64,000 bases of DNA from Atherix ibis. Lineage: Eukaryota; Arthropoda; Insecta; Diptera; Athericidae. Within the stretch, counting starts at the first letter, position 1; the number at the start of each line of letters is the position of its first letter. The position numbers and the translations under genes were made by a program. Shown piece after piece: positions 10,148 to 22,700 of the stretch. The DNA lies in the NCBI GenBank assembly GCA_958298945.1, contig OY282606.1:60277920-60341919 (forward strand), given 5' to 3'. The notes under the pieces were generated by a model that did no database searches, was not told where the DNA came from, and saw only the letters and a program-made list of their open reading frames with translations.

Positions 10148-12567
10148 TTATTTTCTGAAAATTTCATAGATTTTATCCGTCAGAAAGACATAAAATCCAA
10201 TATACGCATCTGGAACACTATAATTTTCAGCGCAAATTTCTGAATCCTTCAAATATACTCCATTATTTTTATATATATTTTTACAAATTTCATGATCAAT
10301 TATCGGCAACTCAATGGTTTGCCTTTCACCTTTCATAGAACCTGTAAATTTATCTCATCCCTATCATTAGAAAAATTTAAATGTATTTCATGTTAACTAT
10401 TAGCAGTAGTCTGGTCCCATCCGACCGCAATAGCTGTTTCACTCGTTTTCAACTCTTCTTATTCCTTAGATGCACTTGATAAACAAATTGGTATCACCGC
10501 ATCAGTTATGTTAACATCCCCGGAATGTCGAAAGGTGGCATATTATTTTTCAAACGGATATTTTCACAGTGATCATTTATGTAGTCTATTACCATTTCAA
10601 TCGGAATATGTTGTGAAAAAATGTAACACTCGCCATTCGTACAATTTGTATCGGTCAAGGAGTGAGATTCTAAACGAACCAAATATATATATATATAAGC
10701 TTAAAGCCGCTGTTTGAGCGTATTAAGCTACCATGGGCACGCCATACTTTTATATGAGTTTTACATCTGTCAACGTAAATCAGTGCACATTGTCAGCAAT
10801 TTCGTACAACAACATACATTTTTCCTTTGGTAATCATGTCTAGTTCTGTGCCAGAAAAAGAACATATGCGGGGAGCTCTGCATTTCTGCTTCAATTTGAA
10901 GAAATCGGCTGCCGAATCGCATTAAATGCTTATGGAGGCCTATGGTGACAGTGCTTTATCGGAAACAACGTGCCGAGATTGGTTTCGTCGGTGCAAAGAC
11001 AACAATTTTGATTTGTGGGACAAGGAGATTGAGGACTATGAAATTGCAGGACGAAGACGATACCCAATCGCAAAAAATTGGGTGTTCCTCAGCCAGCCAT
11101 TTGCATGCATCTGCGTGCCATGGGGAAGATTGAAAAGAGCGGAAACTGGGTGCCGCATGAATTGAACGATAGGCAGATGGAGCGACGCCAAAATACACGC
11201 GAAATCTTGCCCGCCAGACAAAAAAGAAAGTCGTCCTTGCATCGGATTGTGACAGGCGATGAAAAGTGGGTATATTTCAAAAATCCTAAACGCAAGAAAT
11301 CGTGGGTTGTTCCCGGCCAACCATCAACATCTTCCCCAAGACCAAATCGTTTCGGACGGAAGACAATGCTGTGCGTTTGGTGGGATCAGCAGGGTATCGT
11401 CTACTATGAGATGTTGAAGCCTGGTGAAACTGTCAATGCCCACCCCTACCATCAACAACTGATCAAATTGCACCGTGCTCTGCATGAAAAAAAGACGGAT
11501 TATCAACAAAGATACGACAAGCTGATTTTCCTCCACGGCAACGCACCATCGCACACTTCAAAAATGGTCCGAAACTACTTGGAGACACTCAACTGGGAAG
11601 TACTACCCTACCCCGCTTATTCACCAGACCTGGCCCCTTTCGACTACCACCTGTTTTCGTCGAAGGGCCACGCGCTCGCTGAGCAGCCCTTCGATTCTTA
11701 CGAAGACGTCCGAAAATGGCTTGATGAGTTGTTTGCCTCGCAAGAGAAGGATTTTTTTTGGCGTGGTATCCACAAATTGCGCGAGAGATGGGAACAATGT
11801 GTAGCTAGCGAAGGCAAGTACTTTGAATAAATTTGTTTTTGCTTTCTATGAAAAAAACATGTGTTTTTTTAACTAAAAAATAACGGATTTAGGCTTATAC
11901 ACCTGGTAACGTTTTATCTTAGCACCTATTTAAAAATATTTAATTTAAGTATATATAAAACAATATATAACAATTAAGATATTTTCTATGTACGATTTTG
12001 AACTCAGGCACTAGACGTTAACACACAACGCTTTGCTATTAAAACTCCATTGAAAAATGCACTGAATCTATCTTTTGTATCATATTCCAAAATAGCAACC
12101 CATGGGAACTTATTTACATTTGACATTGTACTAGAATTACTTGGATCTATGTGTACACTAAAACCATAATTTTTTGTATCATCCGCAGTTAATTGTTCTT
12201 TTGTAGAACTTTTACCTAAGATATTTTACATATGAAAATTTTATATTTTATGATTTACTATTTTTATATATAATATTATGCAACTAAACAAGTTTTATTT
12301 TCTTCTAGTCATTTATACTATGTAGTGATCTTTATTTATCTCAAATCGGAAATACCAGTTACTATCTACTTTTTTTTGTATACATACATACATTTAAGTT
12401 CGATTAATTATTTTTTCATTATTCTATTCAAGGAATATGGCATCTTTCGTAAATTCATCTAAATAAATGAATTCACACTTGCCTTCTGCTATTTTTTTAT
12501 TTTTATAAATCATATCTGCTAAAGGAATTATGAACATCCTTATAATGTAGTGGCAGAGGTCGTTGTA
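10148..12567 (-). pseudogene. Decayed CLIP protease psi2, split by a mariner
   Basis: Pieces on the - strand in gene order: a possible clip remnant (12567-12424, with NDLCHYIIRM and AEGKCEFI), then an exon (about 12219-12004) reading NKFPWVAILEYDTKDRF and FNGVLIAKRCVLTSSA. That exon ends in a stop where the His-Cys of TAAHC should be. A mariner fills the next intron. The following exon (about 10690-10400) has SLTDTNCTNGECY (75-loop Cys pair), TDAVIPICLSS and AIAVGWDQTT, with a frameshift and a stop. The last exon (10341-10148) follows a kept phase-1 acceptor (TTTACAG) and reads LPIIDHEICKNIY and LKDSEICAENY, but ends before the Ser region. Like C, psi1 and E it has no intron 2. His and Ser are both missing and the frame is broken, so it is dead. 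Confidence 0.7.
10731..11906 (+). mobile_element. Inactive mariner, mauritiana type
   Basis: A mariner transposase gene starts near 10836 (MSSSVPEKEH) with a stop after KKSAAESH and frameshifts near 11050-11080. From 11078 a long frame runs to 11830, with WVPHELNDRQMERR and ending CVASEGKYFE, close to the Mos1-like mauritiana group. The catalytic DD34D set reads TGDEKW (Asp kept), LHGNAPSH (second Asp replaced by Gly) and SPDLAPFDYHLF (third Asp kept). It therefore cannot catalyse transposition even if frames were intact. The right terminal repeat ends ...TTATACACCTGG at 11906 beside TA; the left end is eroded and its coordinate approximate. It sits inside psi2. Confidence 0.85.
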
Positions 12568-12569
12568 TT

Positions 12570-13280
12570 TTATTCTTAAATAGCTGTTGATTGCAATGGT
12601 TTGGGAAAACCGAGTGAGGCACAGCATTCCATATTTGGATTACTTAAAAAAGTAATATCAATATCTAGAAGAGAGGAAGATGAGTAAAAGGGATCCGCAA
12701 ACAAATTGGCCTTGTCTTTTGAGCCGCCAACTGGGGTTTCATTATGAAAAAGCGTTGGGATAGATAAACGACCAAAAATATTGATTATCCATAGGCTCAT
12801 CTTTTGACCGTGAAGAAATTTAACGCTATGGAAAAGAGCACTACAAACGTCCTCCGGTATTACTCTGAAGGCGTAACCCTATAAGACCGAAAGCATAACC
12901 CTTTTTCGCCGATAGCATGTTCGCAGTTCGAGTAAAATAATATTGGCGAGCATATCAGCGTCAGCATCCACGTCATTATAACGGAATCATAGTGACCAGT
13001 TACACTAATAAAAAAGCTGTTCAAATCGTCCCAGTTCGCGTTTTCGTACTGCCAAACTGTCCTTTTAGGATATTTGTCTTTAACTGATTGGTTTTTGTAT
13101 AAGAAATAAGCTGATATGATATAGTGAAGTCTAAGGTATTATGCCTGTCAATGTCAGCGATTCGTATCGGCTTATTTATTGTACAAGCTGAGTCAACTTG
13201 TTCGACTGAGCAAAGATCTCCTCGGATGACAAAGTCAACCAGAATTGTGTACATTAAAATCACTCGTCATGACGATTTCT
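12570..13280 (-). mobile_element. Non-LTR retrotransposon fragment (EN-RT linker)
   Basis: On the - strand, 12800-12580 reads FGRLSIPTLFHNETPVGG and SKDKANLFADPFYSSSSLLD. This resembles the segment between endonuclease and reverse transcriptase of CR1/jockey-like LINEs, where a K-A-N-L-F-A-D-x-F motif is typical. Upstream (13263-13021) is a frame with RHNTLDFTIS, reminiscent of the end of the endonuclease domain. Frames are broken. Its 3' boundary near 12570 abuts the clip remnant of psi2, so this insertion probably truncated psi2 at its 5' side. Confidence 0.5.
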
Positions 13281-13729
13281 GTGCACGGATAAAGGGATAC
13301 AACTCTTAAAGTAGAATCTAACTCATTTTTGTAGAGATACTATCCAGACTGGGATTATTAAAAACATAAATTTGCGTTTAACTACGTGTAAATAGAATCA
13401 AAAGAGTAATGGATAGGCAAAAGCTTATAATTATATGTAATATTTATTGTGTATTTTTGTGATTATTACCTGCATATATAGTGAGTATATATTTTGTATA
13501 TATATTTTATAAAGACACATTAATATATTTTACTAAATTGTTAAAGTTGATTTTATGAAAATGTATATAAAAGAATCAAACACGGACAAAACAAAGGAGA
13601 ATGGAATAAAAAACAAACAAATACACCCATATTCACATCCATACACATCCCCAGCCACAAACACTCGCGCCCACACGCACACACCCGGGTATTAACTGCA
13701 TACCAAACGTGCCTCTAAAAGCGGCAATT
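13281..13729. other. Intergenic with C/A-rich tract
   Basis: AT-rich spacer. At 13620-13690 a run of CACA/CCA-like repeats (ACACACCC, CATACACATCC) precedes the R1-like LINE. It may be target DNA or part of that element's 5' sequence. No gene seen. Confidence 0.4.
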
Positions 13730-15075
13730 ACCATCTAATCAAATAACTTCCTTGAAGTTTATAACGCTTGGCTCAATGAGGGTATATTTCCTCAACTGTA
13801 GAAACAGCAGCACCCTGTCCTTTTATCTAAGGGGAAAAAGCCACCCAATGATCATTTTTCCTACCGTCCGATTTACGTATTTGATACAACAGCGAAGGTG
13901 TTGAAAGAGATTGTTTCCAATAGAATTTAATTGGTTACGGAAAGACCACAAGGATTATCGGACAAACAATTATCAAAAGAACCACAAGGATTATCTGTTC
14001 CGGGAAAAAAGGTCAACGTGTAAATACTGCGCGAGAAGTCATTTCGGGGCAATGATTGGTAGCGTAAAGTATTGCGCAATTGTAACACTGGATATTAAAA
14101 ATGCTTTTAACTCAACAAGGTGGATTGAAATATTGAATGCGTTGCAAAGGTGTAAGGTACCTGGGAACATCTTAAACATAGCTGACAATTACTTCAGAGA
14201 TAGTACCTAAGTAACTATCTAAGTTATATAAAGTCACAGTAGGAGCTCCCCAAGAATCAGTTCTGGGCCCTTTGCTATGGAACAATTCTGGGCCCATACT
14301 TGTAGAAGTAAAGACAATTGACATATCATATAACTATTCATTTCTCTCCAATTGGCAGTAAAAACGGAAGTGATTCTTGCAACTAGCAGGAAAAAGTTAG
14401 AAAATATCATCGTGACAGTGAATAACTGGGAGTACAAATTGTTTGCAGACTATTTGCAGACGAGCACCTTCAGATGTTACCGAAAAAGCTAATGTATTGG
14501 TGGTCCGAAGAAGAATATTCGGAGGTTTTTGACAAGCGTCATCTACTCTATATCACTCTATGCAGCTCCAATATGGTCGGAAACTATGACCGACCATATT
14601 TGAGCTGCTGTGGCCATATTGGAACTATGGGCGACCATATTGGAGAATATGCTCTGAGATTCCCAACATCGTTGCGTGGAAAGATTGGTTACATGGAGAG
14701 GTAGACTATTATGTGAAACAGATGCTAACGGGTCGTGGCTACTTTAGAGCGTACAAATTTTGTTTATAATAATAGAAGACGTGGAACATATATTCGTTCA
14801 ATGCACACGGTTCTCTAATAAAAGGGAAACCCTTGACTAATTTCTTGCGATGGAAATAGGACCAGAGAACATTATTAAAAAAGTTGAAAAGCTCCGAGAA
14901 GAAGAGAAAAGTAGGAAGCAATACGAGTTTGTAGCCTAATATATAAGAAAGGTTAGTAGTAATATAATGTCTGGCGGTGGCCTTTCGGAGAAGAGTGAAC
15001 GTATAGTCAGGCGCTCTTAGTGGGTAAAAATCCCACACGCCGTGGTAGACGAGCCCCACGGCATCTTAAAAAGAA
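13730..15075 (+). mobile_element. Decayed R1/LOA-like LINE, RT and C-terminal part
   Basis: Reading across frameshifts gives the ordered landmarks of a non-LTR reverse transcriptase. These are LLSKGKKPPNDHFSYRPI (about 13818-13872), a TAKVLKEIVSNRI segment, VKYCAIVTLDIKNAFNS (about 14064-14115, motif A with its Asp), and VTVGAPQESVLGPLLWN (about 14233-14285). Then comes an LLYITLCSSNM stretch and the C-terminal part with MLTGRGYFRAYKF and a reading of EDVEHIFVQCTRFSN (about 14778-14822). Stops and frameshifts throughout make it dead. The family resembles R1/LOA-type elements by the wording of these motifs. The motif C (xADD) region is too eroded to read. Confidence 0.7.
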
Positions 15076-15485
15076 TTCTAAAACGACCCAAAAAAGTATG
15101 TTTTTACTAAATTAAGAAATTTCAAAAATTGTAAAAATTCAATGACAGGCTTTAATATAATAATTTATATTTATACTGAAATGAAGTTATCGTTGTTTTA
15201 TTGTATATCGTCCTGTCCGAATTTCTGCCTCTATGACATGGTTTAGTGAGTAAGGAAATGCCTTTACCTCATCATTTTTATTGTCCAACCAATTGACAAA
15301 AGAGTATGAAGCAAGGGAGTTTTCGGAGCAATTATAGTAGAGAGAAACGATAACCTTATATTATATAGTATAAGAATAGACAATTAAAGCGCCAAATTGA
15401 GGCAAAAAAACGGAGCTCAACTTTAAAGCTTACTCTTAGCTGTGAATTTAACTTTTAAAAGTTTATATTTCAAAACATGAAACAC

Positions 15486-15721
15486 TGGCCGACCCGGTAG
15501 CACAGTCGTTAGCGTATTGAACTACCATCCAAAAGGTCATGGATTCCAATGCCTTTGAAGCATGGTACTACGCTAATTTCCAAAGACTACTGGTCTTTCC
15601 ATTTTCTATTTTAATTTCCTTATCCCGATATCCTTTGTTGCCAATTAGCCTTTGGTGTCGTGGCGCTTAGATTATACACTACTTATATACTTAAATGATA
15701 ACAAACAAACAAATAAACAAA
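15486..15721 (+). repeat. tRNA-derived SINE, copy 2 (best 3' end)
   Basis: Begins GGCCGACCCGGTAGCACAG (A box) and continues through GAACTACCATCC to a drifted B box (GGATTCCAATGCC). The body contains TTTAATTTCCTTATCC, shared with copies 1 and 3. The 3' part (15637-15671) reads TTGCCAATTAGCC, then GTGTCGTGGCGCTTAGA, matching the LINE 3' UTR at 61701-61734 on the opposite strand. It ends in a CAAA-type tail (AACAAACAAACAAATAAAC), also like the LINE tail. Confidence 0.75.
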
Positions 15722-15982
15722 ACATGAAAGAAGACTACTTCAATACTTACTTTTAAGATAAAATTCTCAAAATAGATCAAAAAATTAAATGGGATATTTG
15801 AATCATTTGTATGACAAAAAATTTACTTACATCGCCAAATTTTCCAATGGAAGCAACTTTAGCTTTAAGCCGGAAAAGTATATAAGCATTGAGGTACAAT
15901 ATAATATACGAGTACTATTAATCGATAAAAAAGTATAAAATTCAAAAATTCAAAATCTTCTTTTATCTTTAGAATATTGAAA

Positions 15983-16006
15983 ATTATTATTATTATTATT
16001 ATTATT
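15983..16006. repeat. (TTA)n microsatellite
   Basis: About eight perfect TTA/ATT units. Confidence 0.9.
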
Positions 16007-16009
16007 TTC

Positions 16010-18088
16010 GAAAAAACAAAAATTTGTGATAAATTCATAATTTTTTTCCCCAGGAACATCCCCCTTCTCTCCCCTGAGTATCAAATACTATCCGATTTTT
16101 AAAAAATATGAGATAATTTATATTTTTTGGAAGCGAAAATCAAATGGAAATATATATTTTATGATATATTCGATTGCGTAGAAAAAATATGAATACAAGT
16201 CCTTTGACTATAAGAATATTTTGGGAATTTCTACTATACAAATACATATAATTCTTACAGTCATACAATTATATTTACAAAATTTTTCCATTTAGTTCAC
16301 ACTTATAATTAATAACTATTAATAAAAATAAATTGTATAATGATTTAAAATTAGTCTGTTTGTTCTCTCGATTTCCTGGTTAGATGACCATAATACTCGT
16401 ATTTTGAATTATACGAATGCCGTGAATAAGATCATCACCATTGTCATCATAAAAAGAGAACTATATATTCTGGGGAATGGACAGGGGAGATATGTACCAT
16501 CTAGCTCTCTCCCACATCAGTCGTCAATCCACTCTATCGTCCCTATTTGTTTCTTCTCTTTCTCTCCTTTGTTAGTCCGTTATTTTGGGTTGCTTACTTT
16601 TTTATATAGATAATTGTGTTTTGTTTTTGTCAAGTTTTTTGTGTGTCCACATTTTTATTACTTTTCCAAATTTGCATATCCTCCTCATCCATTATTGCTC
16701 ATTAATCCAGTGTTGAATTTGTTTTATTATTTTTCTTTTCCTATTTGTCTTCCTCTTTTCGATCAGATTTTTCTTACTTCTTTTCACATCGGCTTGATTT
16801 TTTTTTTATTGTATGGGTATGAGGATTCCACATTGCTAACTTTCAAACCCCCTCTCCCCTAACAATTCCACGATAAACATGCTAATAGCAGTATATAGGT
16901 TTTCTCTCAGTAAGGCCATAACTAACTGCACTCCTCTGAAATGTAACGTTTATTTCCTTCTTTTTTTAACTTCCTCCTCCCTAGCCCATGACCCAGAAAT
17001 ATTTCTAATAATTCTAATTGTTCTTTACATAATTACTAAAAAAATGCAGAATTCATATCGTTAGTAGCGCAAATTAAAGCTTCGTTCGGGAACCTATTGT
17101 ACCACCGTCGTATTACATAGTTACCGATATTAATTCTACTTCTATATTATCTACTATAATCATAATAATGCACTGTCATTTGTTAAAAATGACACAATTG
17201 TACGAGTGTAATACAATTGGAACAATTATTTTATAATTGAATGAATGGAAACATCCATCATAAGTTTTAGGATATTCGCAAAACCTTTGTTTAGTCACAA
17301 AATATAAAATCAAATTTAACAAAAAAAATTATAATATAATCGGTGAATCTATGAACGTTTTATTAAGAGAGCTTCATTTATATTTTAAAACATTATCGGC
17401 TTCTGATTCATTTGTCTATTTTATCTATTCATTGTTCGTTTTTTACCTTTTATAATAAACAAGCAAATCTATGCAATTCGCAGCAAAATATTTTTTTTTA
17501 AATTTCAATAATTAAAGTATATTTATAAATAATTAAATTTAAAAATTAAATACCTAAAGAATAAAATAGTATTATTTTAAATATTAAAATAAATGTCAAC
17601 TATTACAGATAGGAAAATATAGCATCAAGAAGTTCACGGAAATATCATCTTATTGCCTGAAACATGTTCAAAATATTACAAATCCAACCCATATTAAAGC
17701 ATATATTGGCATGTGTACCGGAATATGCTGCATGAGGTTTAAAATGGATAAACCGTATACAATTTTCTATAAAATTGATATGGAAGAAAATAAGCCACAT
17801 AAAGTTTATTTGAAAACAAGAAAGGTCTTAACATTTTTGCAAAAATAATATGTTGCCACTATATTAAATCTCAAGGCCTATATCAAGAGAGAAATTCAGT
17901 TATATTATGAGTTTACTACCTAACATACTATAATAAGTGCAAGGAGAAGTAAGTTTAAAAAAATTTCAACAAATGGTTGTTTTTAGATCTTAACAAAATA
18001 ATTTACTTTTTACACTTATCTATTTGTATTTTCTTTGATAATATATAAGAAAATTAATTGCTCTTAAACTAGATTTTTCGTGTACTTA
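16010..18088. other. Intergenic, includes a pyrimidine-rich block
   Basis: Mostly AT-rich. The block 16480-17010 is strongly biased to C and T on the + strand (runs such as CTCTTTCTCTCCTTTG and CCCCCTCTCCCCTAAC). This bias produces three consecutive hydrophobic short frames that I do not regard as genes. Around 17610-17830 a non-repetitive segment gives short readable peptides but no recognised family. Confidence 0.4.
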
Positions 18089-18268
18089 CAGTGAGTCACA
18101 AAAGTATATGGACAACGCTTAAGATGTTTTTTTTTATTATATTAATACAGCTACAAATAAATTATTTTTAAAACCCAATTAAAAAATGTATGACTTATTT
18201 TTAAAAATAATTTTTTTTGTAGCTGCATTGACTTAAGCGTATCCGGATACTTTTCTGGCTTACTCTAA
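18089..18268. mobile_element. Palindromic MITE with about 35-bp terminal repeats
   Basis: The left end (18091 on: GTGAGTCACAAAAGTATATG, then GACAACGCTTAAG) is matched by the reverse complement of the right end (GTAAGCCAGAAAAGTATCCG, then GATACGCTTAAG). Inside, a second complementary pair (GCTACAAATAAATTATTTTTAAAA and its opposite, ending TTTGTAGC) makes most of the 180 bp foldable. There is no coding capacity. The ends look like Tc1/mariner-type ends by eye. Related left ends occur at 27533 and weakly at 54582. Confidence 0.65.
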
Positions 18269-19524
18269 CTACCTTCATTTTAATTATTATTTTTTAAAAT
18301 TGAAAAATATATATTTTTTTTTTTAAAAACTACAAAAATATAGATCTAAAGTTTCTTTTAGCTTGATTTTTTAATAAACTGTCATCATTGAAAGTGGGAT
18401 AAGTCCAATTGAAATTAAAAAATTGTTTATTTTCTTGAATAATTTTACTCATTATTATGTCATAGTAAAATTTAACAGGTTTATAGTATTAAAAATATCA
18501 CCCAAATTGATTATCGTTTACCAATATTTTTAAATTGATTCAATCGCAAAATCTTAAATACCTCAATTTATGAATAAAAGGATTTTAATATCACTTTCAA
18601 AAACAACGACTTAGATATTAAAAAACCCATAGAATGACAAATAGTTATATTAAGCAATGCAATCAAATATTTGCCTGGAACATTTTAAAATAACTCATAC
18701 CTGGGCATTAATATTGCATGGCAGGAGTTAGCCATGCAATATACTTCGCAGCAGAACCAAGTCTCAGAAAGAGCGAATAATGATATATGCTAATTAATTC
18801 AGGCTTACTCCAAAACTTATATACGAGTGTGTAAACGTGTACACTGTTAAAAGCCTGAAAAAGACCAAAACTTCCAGTTGGGAGTCAGTATGCCGTTCAC
18901 GTGTTAAACAAGATCATTCCAAATTATAATAGGAACAATTTCGGTGGCTTCAATAGACATTTATTACTAAGTATGAACATTTCAATATAAATTATCATTG
19001 ATAACACCGATTTTTGGAAATACACATAAAGTTAACAGATTTAAAAAATATGAAAATAAAATTTATTTACGAATACAAAAAAAAGTCATCAGTAAGAGCA
19101 ACATTTGGAAAAGATACTTCTTTTTGTTATGATCGAGTTTGGATTATTATCTCGCTATTTTGATTGAGAAAATATTCTCAAAAATTTAAAAAAAATTAAA
19201 TATGCAATATCATTTTGTGAACTGACGGCATAAAACTTACATGTCATCTTTTAATCGGCCATATGTTTTGTTAACATGCTCATGAATATCATAATTAAAA
19301 CAAAAGCAATTAAGACAAAATCTCCAATGTTACGGACACAATCAACGAATTAATGGCTGTAAATTTCTTGTAAAGCTACGCTAGACCTTGAACACTTGCA
19401 AAACCTAAAAGCTGATCTAAACTTTTCATAGCCTTCCTATGTACTGTAATAACTGATATATTGTAGATACTTCTGTTTGATCGCTTCGCTTTTAATTTTG
19501 CTGATTAGAAAACGAGGCGTGCAG
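18269..19524. other. Intergenic, upstream of gene B
   Basis: AT-rich with no recognised gene or element. It should contain distal regulatory sequence of gene B, but none can be assigned. Confidence 0.4.
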
Positions 19525-19530
19525 TCAGTT
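19525..19530 (+). promoter_or_regulatory. Possible initiator (TCAGTT) of gene B
   Basis: TCAGTTAG matches the arthropod initiator TCAGTY and lies 190 bp before the gene B start codon. Similar motifs precede genes D (129 bp) and E (151 bp). No TATA box or downstream element was convincing. The motif is short, so this is only suggestive. Confidence 0.3.
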
Positions 19531-19714
19531 AGTTACTCATTCTGAACAAGCAAGGTTGCCTCAATAACACTGTATTTTTTTATGAGATTACTTAGGATGC
19601 GCGTAAAGATGTGAATATATAAGACCATGTGAAATTTAATTAAATGAAAATCAAACAAGTAAAGTGTACATATATACCAATACCATTATACATCAACCTC
19701 GTTCTGTTTTTAGG

Positions 19715-22700
19715 ATGTGTCGCGTTTTACTAATATTTTTAAGCTCATATTTTTGCATAGTTAGAACTGAGTGTGAGTTGATTGATTTCCAATTATTTTG
19801 TTAGTACTATTTTTATAGTGTCAAATATTGATGATTTTTGTTGCAGCACAATGTCGTATTCCATTTACAAACGAAATGGGTAACTGTGTACCCTTGGAAG
19901 AATGTCGTCACTTGAAAGCAATAACAATGAGAGACTTCATTTTTGAACCCGATAGAGACCAACTGATCGCTTCAATATGTTTTCATGACCATGGATATCC
20001 GCCATTTGTTTGTTGTCAGAATATAAGCATTATACCAACAATAATTAACAACATGGATAACTTACAACAAAATACTGTGTCTACACAACAAACGGAAATT
20101 ATTTTGCTGGAGTATCCAAAATGCGGGATTCAGACATTCACAGATAAAATAATAGGGGGCACTGTGGCAGCAATTGATGAGTTTCCATGGACCGTAATTC
20201 TAGAATACAAAAGAAGTAACAAATTTCAATTTAATTTTATTTTCTCACATTCTCATGGTTTTTTATTCGATAAAATAAAAAATTAATTTCATTATGAATT
20301 CATTTCGTTAAACATTTTTCTACAATTCATCCTGCTTAGCGTAGAATTTAATAAGTGATATATATTTTTTTCTAAAGTAACGAGTTTTTGTGGTGTAAAT
20401 TTTACTAAAAAGAACTATAAAAAAGCAATATTTTTTCAATTAAGACGACCAAACAAATAATACGTTATTAATAATATTAAACTTTAAACTGAACATTTTT
20501 AATAATATACAATTAAGTTGAACAGTTTCAGTTTTTATATTTTCAAAGATGTCTTTTTATTTAATTGTGAGATAAACAATTTTGTTTTACATTTTTTTTT
20601 ATATTTCAAATATTTTTTTATTTTCTTATGTACGCATGGCTAACTTTTAGCTTTATGCAAATGCTTCTACAATACAAAACTTCTGTTTGATTTAGTTTAT
20701 ATACTACCTTAAATATTCACCCAGTTTTCACTAATATAAAATGCTCACAAGATTTTACACATATGAATTTTTATACACTCATACATAATTTGAGTCGATA
20801 ATAAAAATTATAAATTCATGAAGTATAATTATATTTTTTGATAATATAATTAGACTTCATGAATTTATAATATAAAGAATTCTCATAGAAAAATGTGAAT
20901 AATGTAGAAATGTTTCGGAGCATGCGTAATTGCCTTAATTTCAAAATAGAAGATTTAATTTTTATTTTTAATAAATCAAAATAAAATTTTAATAGCATAT
21001 TGAAATGTAACTTTGGCTATAATCTCATACTAATTCTGTGTATTTTATTTCCACAGCTTTTTTTAAATGAGTTAATGTATAAGAATAAACTCATAGTCTT
21101 AATAATTAAAAAATAGATTTTAAATAGTATAGAAATATTTAGTTGATCTAAAATGTTCATAAATATGTGTTGGTTATTACGAAAAAATTTTACAATATCT
21201 TTAACTTAAACCAACAATAACTATATGCAGGTTTCTTTTAAATAAGTAAATTGAATTATCATTTAACTCTTGTAAAATTAAGTATAATTTTACAAATTAT
21301 TTTTTTAAATAGAAATATATTACGATGTATTATATGAATTATACAATAGATTTATTTATTTTAAAAGCAGAAAAAGTGTTTAATGATCAGATATGTGAGA
21401 GTGTTATAAGTTTGACTAATGTTTGAAGAAGAAATTAATTATTTTGTTAAATCTTTTTTTCTTTGTTTAATCTCGAAAAACGAGTATTTTAAAAAATAAA
21501 ACTAGATTATATTCTATGCTCAACTTATTAAATACATTAACTAGTTTGAAGAATAAAAAAGTATACAAATCCAATTCAATAGCTGACTCGATGAAACAAA
21601 ATTTTACCAAATGAAAGCTAAATAAAATGATACTGATTATTAAATTAAATAAAAAACCATAATTAATTTGATAAAAAATTAAATTTGCAAATAAAATCAA
21701 CACTTAAAATATGCGGAATTTTTCACATTTATTTGCGGTCACTATCAAGGTTACCTATTACTCTTGAATAATTTTATTCAACAAGTTACGAATGTATATA
21801 TATGGTATAGTGTTTTTTGGTATGAGTTCATCTGGTAATAATTTTGGATAAAGGGTACCGCACGTAGTGAGCATTTTGAATAGTTATGTAGTTCTTTAAA
21901 AATCAAGCCAAATACTTTTATGAGTTGATCAAAAGTAGTTATTGCTGTCTATGTATATAATATAATAAATTCAGTTATTCTTGTTAATTAGATTCATATA
22001 TTTATGAAATTAATTAAAGTTCAACATCTCAGGGGACTTTTCATAAATTTTCTCTGTTCAAGCTTTACTATTTTGGTTTTTCTAATAAAAAATCCCACTC
22101 TAATTCAAAATTAACACTTAGGTGCTTATATTATGAAAAAAGAGTTAACATTATTTTAAAATCGTATAGCCCAATATAAATAAAGAAAATATTTAAATGT
22201 AGAATAAAAATAAGCAATAAATCTTGGTGTGTGGCAAATAATCGAAAATTTAAAATAAAATATTACACATATTTTTTACTATTAGCATATTCGGTTATTT
22301 CTATGATAGTTAGTGGTACATTTTTAATAAAACTATTGAGTTTGTAAATTTTTAACATTTTATTGTAATATGTCTAGATTTTATAGCTTACAATTGAAAA
22401 TGAACACTCTTATGTGAAAAAAATTAACTTAGAAATTTCCTAAAAATAACAATAAGATCATATTACAATGATACATACATTTGACCGAGTACAATGGCTC
22501 ATACATTTGACCGAGTATCGTTATAAAATTTATTTGTGCCTTTATATTTTAATACATATTTCATATTCAATTACAAATATTTAGCCAACAAAAACATTCT
22601 TTTTGTAATAAAAAGATAAGAAAACACCTCATAACAACATCTTAACATCAATACTTTACAATATTTATTTCTACGATATCAATTAATACAACCACAATAT

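Noticed and set aside
14739..15059. 106-codon minus-strand open frame
   Set aside because: Antisense of the C-terminal part of the R1-like LINE, which explains the + strand reading.
16404..16862. Consecutive hydrophobic frames suggesting a membrane protein
   Set aside because: They result from the pyrimidine-rich composition; no conserved motif or splice structure.
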